DNA of 64,000 bases from positions 1 to 64,000 of the forward strand of contig CAYOMD010000002.1 of the NCBI GenBank assembly GCA_964404985.1, given 5' to 3'. Made by a program: the position numbers and the translations under genes. Source of the DNA: Hankyongella sp964404985. GTDB lineage: Bacteria > Pseudomonadota > Alphaproteobacteria > Sphingomonadales > Sphingomonadaceae. Below the pieces are notes generated by a model that was not told where the DNA came from, did not search any database, and worked only from the letters and a program-made list of their open reading frames with translations. Shown here piece after piece: positions 60,629 through 64,000 of the stretch; position 1 is the stretch's first letter; each line of letters opens with the position of its first letter.

Positions 60629-61758
60629 GACTGACCGTCAATGCCGCCTTCGACAGCGGCAATATCGCCGTCGTGGACCAGACCAGCCCGACCACTTTCG
60701 ACCTGAATATCGTCAAGGACCATTTGTCCGACTTCTTCCAGTGGTTTCATTTCCGGCTGGCAGGGGCGGCGGGCCACACCTGTACCCTGCGCATCCTGAA
60801 CGCCGGCAGTGCTGCCTACCCCTATGCGTGGGATGGCTACCGGGCCTGTTACAGTGAGGACCGCCAGACCTGGACCCGGCTGGAGACTCACTATGCCGAG
60901 GGTGTGCTGACCATTACTGTAACGCCGACGCTGAACGCCGGATGGATCGCCTATTTCGCGCCGTACAGTATGGAGCGGCACCATGATCTGGTGGCGCAGA
61001 TGGCCGTGCGTCCCGGCGTGACGCTCTGCGTTCTCGGCGAGACCCTGGACGGCCAGCCGCTCGACTGCCTGACCATCACGGACGCCGAGGCCCCGGCCCG
61101 CAAGCTCTGGATGATCGCTCGCCAGCACCCGGGCGAGACCATGGCGGAATGGTGGATGGAGGGCCTGCTGGAACGCCTGACCGACCCGGCCGATCCTCTG
61201 GCCCGCCGGTTGCGCCGCCAGCATGTGTTCCACATTGTGCCGAACATGAACCCGGATGGCTCCCGGCGCGGCCACCTGCGCACCAACGCCGCCGGGATCA
61301 ACCTGAACCGGGAGTGGCAGGCCCCGACGCTGGAGCGCAGCCCGGAGGTCTATCATGTGCTGGAGGCCATGCACCGCACCGGCGTCGACTTCTGTCTGGA
61401 CGTCCACGGCGACGAGGCTCTGCCGCACAACTTCATCGCCGGGTTCGAGGGCATCCCTTCAATCACCGACCATCAGCTCAGCCTGCTCGCCCGCTACAAG
61501 TCTGCCCTCGAGCATCTGAACCCGGACTTCCAGACCCGGGTTGGCTACGATATCGCGCGGCCCGGCAAGGCCAATATGGCCATGTGCACCAACGCTGTTG
61601 CAGAGGCCTTCGGCTGTCTGGCGATGACTCTGGAAATGCCGTTCAAGGACGCCGACGAAAACCCGGATCCGGTCCACGGCTGGTCCCCGGCGCGCTCGAA
61701 GCATCTGGGACGCAGTTGCCTCGACGCGCTGGCAGCCGTGATCGACGACCTCCGCTAG
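60625..61758 (+). CDS. M14-family carboxypeptidase (cytosolic carboxypeptidase-like)
   Basis: This 377-residue protein starts at GTG 60625 inside the lipoprotein stop. An N-terminal beta-sandwich (about 1-125, FQWFHFRLAGAAGHTCTLRI, YSEDRQTWTRLETHY) precedes the catalytic domain: zinc HxxE in RQHPGETMAEWW, PNMNPDGSRRGHLRTNAAGINLNREW, DVHGDEALPHNF (second His) and TLEMPFKDAD (catalytic Glu). This is the Nna1/AGBL-like subfamily. Bacterial substrates are unknown. No signal peptide, so cytoplasmic. Ends at a strong hairpin. Confidence 0.93.
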   Translation: MRLTVNAAFDSGNIAVVDQTSPTTFDLNIVKDHLSDFFQWFHFRLAGAAGHTCTLRILNAGSAAYPYAWDGYRACYSEDRQTWTRLETHYAEGVLTITVTPTLNAGWIAYFAPYSMERHHDLVAQMAVRPGVTLCVLGETLDGQPLDCLTITDAEAPARKLWMIARQHPGETMAEWWMEGLLERLTDPADPLARRLRRQHVFHIVPNMNPDGSRRGHLRTNAAGINLNREWQAPTLERSPEVYHVLEAMHRTGVDFCLDVHGDEALPHNFIAGFEGIPSITDHQLSLLARYKSALEHLNPDFQTRVGYDIARPGKANMAMCTNAVAEAFGCLAMTLEMPFKDADENPDPVHGWSPARSKHLGRSCLDALAAVIDDLR

Positions 61759-61759
61759 G

Positions 61760-61800
61760 CCATCATCGCTTCAGAATGACTCAATCTGAAGCGATGATGG
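61760..61800. terminator. bidirectional hairpin between convergent genes
   Basis: CCATCATCGCTTCAG (61760-61774) and CTGAAGCGATGATGG (61786-61800) form a perfect 15-bp stem with an 11-base loop. It lies exactly between the carboxypeptidase stop and the sugar dehydrogenase stop, one base from the latter. It should fold in either transcript; T runs are lacking. Confidence 0.8.
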
Positions 61801-61801
61801 T

Positions 61802-62992
61802 CTAATTCGTTGGCAGCAGTTTCAGAATGCGCCCGTTGAAGTTGTCGGTCAGCAGGTAGAGATAGCCGTCCGGTCCTTCGCGCACGTCACGGATGCGCTC
61901 GCCGAGGTCGGTCAGCAGGCGCTGCTCCGAGCGCACAGCGAGCTTGTTCATGATCAGTCGCACCAGGTGTCGATCTGCCATCGCGCCCATGAACAGGTTT
62001 CCGGTCCAGCCGGGGTAACGATCGCTGGTCAGGAAGCTTAACCCTGACGGTGCGATCGACACCGGCACCCAATAGCGGCTGGGGCGGACGACATCCGCGC
62101 GGTCGGTCCCTTCACCGATTGGAGTGCCGGAACCATATTCGCGGCCATATGTAATCACGGGCCAGCCAAAATTCCCGCGGGAGCGTACGATGTTCAACTC
62201 GTCGCCCCCAAGAGGTCCGTGTTCATTCAACCAGATGTGGCCCGTTGCCTTGTTGAGCGTCAGGCCCTGAGGGTTTCGGTGCCCGTAGCTCCAAATCTCC
62301 GGGCGAACCCCCGGTTGGCCCGCGTATGGATTGTTTGGCGGGATTGTGCCGTCCGGGAAGATGCGCACGACCTTGCCGAAGGATGTCGAAAGGTCCTGAG
62401 CCCAGTCCCGGTAACTTGCGCGGTCGCCGAGCGAGATGAACAACACGTAGGGCTGGCTGAGGTTTGTCACCGGCTTGAAGGCCAGTCGTGATCCATAGTG
62501 GTTATCGCTGAAAACTTTGGGAAACTGCCGGAAGATCACTTGCAGGTTGGTGAGCGCCGTGCCGCTCAGCTTGGCCCGCGCCACAGCCGTGCCGGACTGG
62601 CCTTGCTGATCCGCTTCGGCATAGCTGAAGTATATATAAGAGTTGGTCGCAAAATTCGGGTCGACGGCAACATCGAGCAGCCCGCCCTGTCCGCGAGCCA
62701 TCACGGTCGGCACACCGGTGACTGGCGGCGATACCGTGCCATTTGTCTGGACGATGCGAAGGCGGCCCGGGCGCTCAGTCACGAGCATGCGGCCATCCGG
62801 CAGGAAGGCAAGCCCCCAGGGGTGTTCAAGCCCGCCGGCAACGGTCACCACCTGCACACCCGCCTGGGCGGCTGTGAGCGGTGCCAGCGCCTCGACAGGC
62901 GGAGACATCTCAGCGGAGAGCGCTGGATTTTCAAATGCTTGCACACTGTTTGTCAGCAACAAGCCTAAAGAAAACAAGCAGACCATTTGCAC
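61802..62992 (-). CDS. PQQ-dependent sugar dehydrogenase family protein (exported)
   Basis: The protein is a six-bladed propeller of the glucose/sorbosone dehydrogenase (GSDH) family, about 396 residues. Motifs: GLEHPWGLAFLPDGRMLVTER, GQGGLLDVAVDPNF, DNHYGSRLAF (catalytic His region), SYGHRNPQGL and LNEHGPLGGDELN. A signal peptide MQMVCLFSLGLLLTNSVQA is seen when GTG 62992 is used; GAGGGAGG lies ten bases before it. ATG 62986 and a longer frame from 63049 are possible. It probably oxidises aldose sugars in the periplasm. Its composition is somewhat less GC-rich than the neighbours. Confidence 0.88.
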   Translation of the reverse strand: MQMVCLFSLGLLLTNSVQAFENPALSAEMSPPVEALAPLTAAQAGVQVVTVAGGLEHPWGLAFLPDGRMLVTERPGRLRIVQTNGTVSPPVTGVPTVMARGQGGLLDVAVDPNFATNSYIYFSYAEADQQGQSGTAVARAKLSGTALTNLQVIFRQFPKVFSDNHYGSRLAFKPVTNLSQPYVLFISLGDRASYRDWAQDLSTSFGKVVRIFPDGTIPPNNPYAGQPGVRPEIWSYGHRNPQGLTLNKATGHIWLNEHGPLGGDELNIVRSRGNFGWPVITYGREYGSGTPIGEGTDRADVVRPSRYWVPVSIAPSGLSFLTSDRYPGWTGNLFMGAMADRHLVRLIMNKLAVRSEQRLLTDLGERIRDVREGPDGYLYLLTDNFNGRILKLLPTN

Positions 62993-63176
62993 ACGTATGA
63001 CTAAACCTCCCTCAGAATCTGGGTGATTAAGCCACAGACTGCACGTCATATCGGCGACAGAACGCGCTGAACCGGTCTATTTCAAGGATATTGCGCTGCC
63101 GATGGTCGCTTGACCGGCCACCGTAACGCCTTAGCGTGGCGGGCCTGATCATATGCAGAATTGCAGGGGGTTGAGT

Positions 63177-64000
63177 ATGGAGTTGCGCCATTTGGTCGTC
63201 CTGGGTGCCACCTTGGTCGTGGTCGCCAGTCCGGCGCTGGCCGGGCCTAAGAAATTCGAGAGCCTGGACGTTTTCAACCTCGAATGGGCGGACGATCCGC
63301 AAGTCAGCCCGGACGGCTCCAGCATCGTCTATGTCCGGCGCGGCTTCGACATCATGACCGACCGGGCGCGCGGAAACCTCTGGCAGGTCAACATCCGGAC
63401 CGGCGCACACGAGCCGCTGCTCTCCGGCACCGCCAGCTACAGCCAGCCGCAATGGTCGCCGGACGGCACGCGACTCGCCTATGTCACAGCAAGCGATGGC
63501 GGCGCGCAGATTTACGTCCGCTGGATGGCCAGTGGCCGCACCGCCCGCATCACCAACCTGCAGGAGGGGCCACGCAACATCCGCTGGTCCCCGGATGGCA
63601 GGCAAATCGCCATGCTGATGGAGACTCCGCGCGAGTCCAAGCCGCTCGCCAGCCTGCCCAAGCCGCCTGAGGGTGCCAAGTGGGCCGCGCCGCTCAGGGT
63701 CATCGACCAGACCGTCTTCCGAGCCGATGGCGGCGGCTACCTGGAGCCGACCACCACACAGGTTTTCGTGGTCCCGTCAGACGGCGGGACACCGCGCCAG
63801 GTGACCACCGCCGACTATGATCATGAGGGCGCGCCGAGCTGGAGCCCGGACGGCAAGACCCTCGTCGTCTCCGCCAATCCGGAGGCACGCAGCAAGGAAA
63901 TTCCCGGCAACAGCGATGTCTTTGCCGTCGATGTCGCCAGCGGCACGGAAACGAAACTGACCAGCCGCTTCGGGCCGGATCAGCAACCGGTGATCTCACC
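63177..64000 (+). CDS. S9 family peptidase, N-terminal part (cut by window end)
   Basis: The frame opens at ATG 63177 (AGGGGG six bases upstream) and runs off the window without a stop, giving 274 residues. It begins with a signal peptide (MELRHLVVLGATLVVVASPALA), then beta-propeller blades with the TolB-like repeat SPDG: QVSPDGSSIVYVRR, QWSPDGTRLAYV, RWSPDGRQIAML and SWSPDGKTLVVS. This is the N-terminal propeller of prolyl-oligopeptidase/acylaminoacyl-peptidase type S9 enzymes. The hydrolase domain with the Ser-Asp-His triad would follow beyond the window. Confidence 0.88.
   Translation, partial: MELRHLVVLGATLVVVASPALAGPKKFESLDVFNLEWADDPQVSPDGSSIVYVRRGFDIMTDRARGNLWQVNIRTGAHEPLLSGTASYSQPQWSPDGTRLAYVTASDGGAQIYVRWMASGRTARITNLQEGPRNIRWSPDGRQIAMLMETPRESKPLASLPKPPEGAKWAAPLRVIDQTVFRADGGGYLEPTTTQVFVVPSDGGTPRQVTTADYDHEGAPSWSPDGKTLVVSANPEARSKEIPGNSDVFAVDVASGTETKLTSRFGPDQQPVIS

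Noticed and set aside
1..64000. tRNA, rRNA, prophage, transposase or plasmid origin
   Set aside because: I looked for tRNA-like cloverleaf ends, integrase or transposase motifs and replication genes in the intergenic regions and ORFs and saw none. A tRNAscan or Infernal run would be needed for certainty.

Overview
The window is a GC-rich bacterial chromosome segment with tightly packed genes, many joined by 4-base ATGA/GTGA/TTGA overlaps. Family content and gene order point to an alphaproteobacterium: a 1592-residue NAD-glutamate dehydrogenase, SDHAF4/DUF1674 beside htpX and rsmB, a heparinase-like gene before purH, DUF1244 beside pyk, the 41-residue form of L36, a ZnuD-type TonB receptor and a PEP-CTERM protein. 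The order is uncertain; Sphingomonadales- or Kordiimonadales-like is only a guess. I saw no rRNA, tRNA, CRISPR array, prophage or transposase.

Region by region. 1-1.4 kb: tail of an RGD-repeat protein, a repeat-filled gap, then the iron-storage pair bfd-bfr (minus). 1.5-6 kb: a penicillin-acylase-family hydrolase converging with a ZnuD-like receptor that has a Zur-box-like palindrome at its promoter. 6.1-10.8 kb: a small conserved protein, an orphan shortened DUF433 antitoxin-like gene, polA, and an unknown exported protein overlapping polA. 10.9-13.1 kb: lysC and a nitronate-monooxygenase-like gene (minus). 13.2-20.9 kb: one co-directional, mostly overlapping run, ubiG - M20 hydrolase - astA - astD - astB - threonine aldolase - EamA exporter, centred on arginine succinyltransferase catabolism but lacking astC and astE. 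21-31.4 kb: a large unknown exported protein, comM, an M16 protease pair (one active, one lacking the zinc motif), an LplT-like MFS gene, a cupin, and a PEP-CTERM zinc protease with a strong terminator. 31.4-38.4 kb: a repeat-rich gap, then SDHAF4, htpX, rsmB, rpe, heparinase-like, purH. 38.6-49.7 kb (minus): NAD-glutamate dehydrogenase, a PAS protein, nhaA, an AT-rich CSS/EAL phosphodiesterase, an RlmI-like methyltransferase. 49.8-56.8 kb: an asparagine-synthetase-like protein with no N-terminal catalytic Cys, lemA with two TPM-domain genes, DUF1244, pyk, rpmJ, a PPP-type phosphatase. 56.8-64 kb: pgi-galE, a small membrane protein, a DUF4136-like lipoprotein overlapping an M14 carboxypeptidase, a PQQ-type sugar dehydrogenase, and the first part of an S9 peptidase.

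The most distinctive feature is the set of intergenic palindromic repeats. One roughly 140-150 bp family occurs four times, and at least four other hairpin families fill most of the larger gaps. In two places (SDHAF4 and DUF1244) the end of a repeat supplies the stop codon of the neighbouring gene. No complete new defence or biosynthetic system is evident. The best biological leads are the repeats, the incomplete AST operon with its M20 hydrolase, the composition-mosaic EAL gene, and several unrecognised exported proteins.
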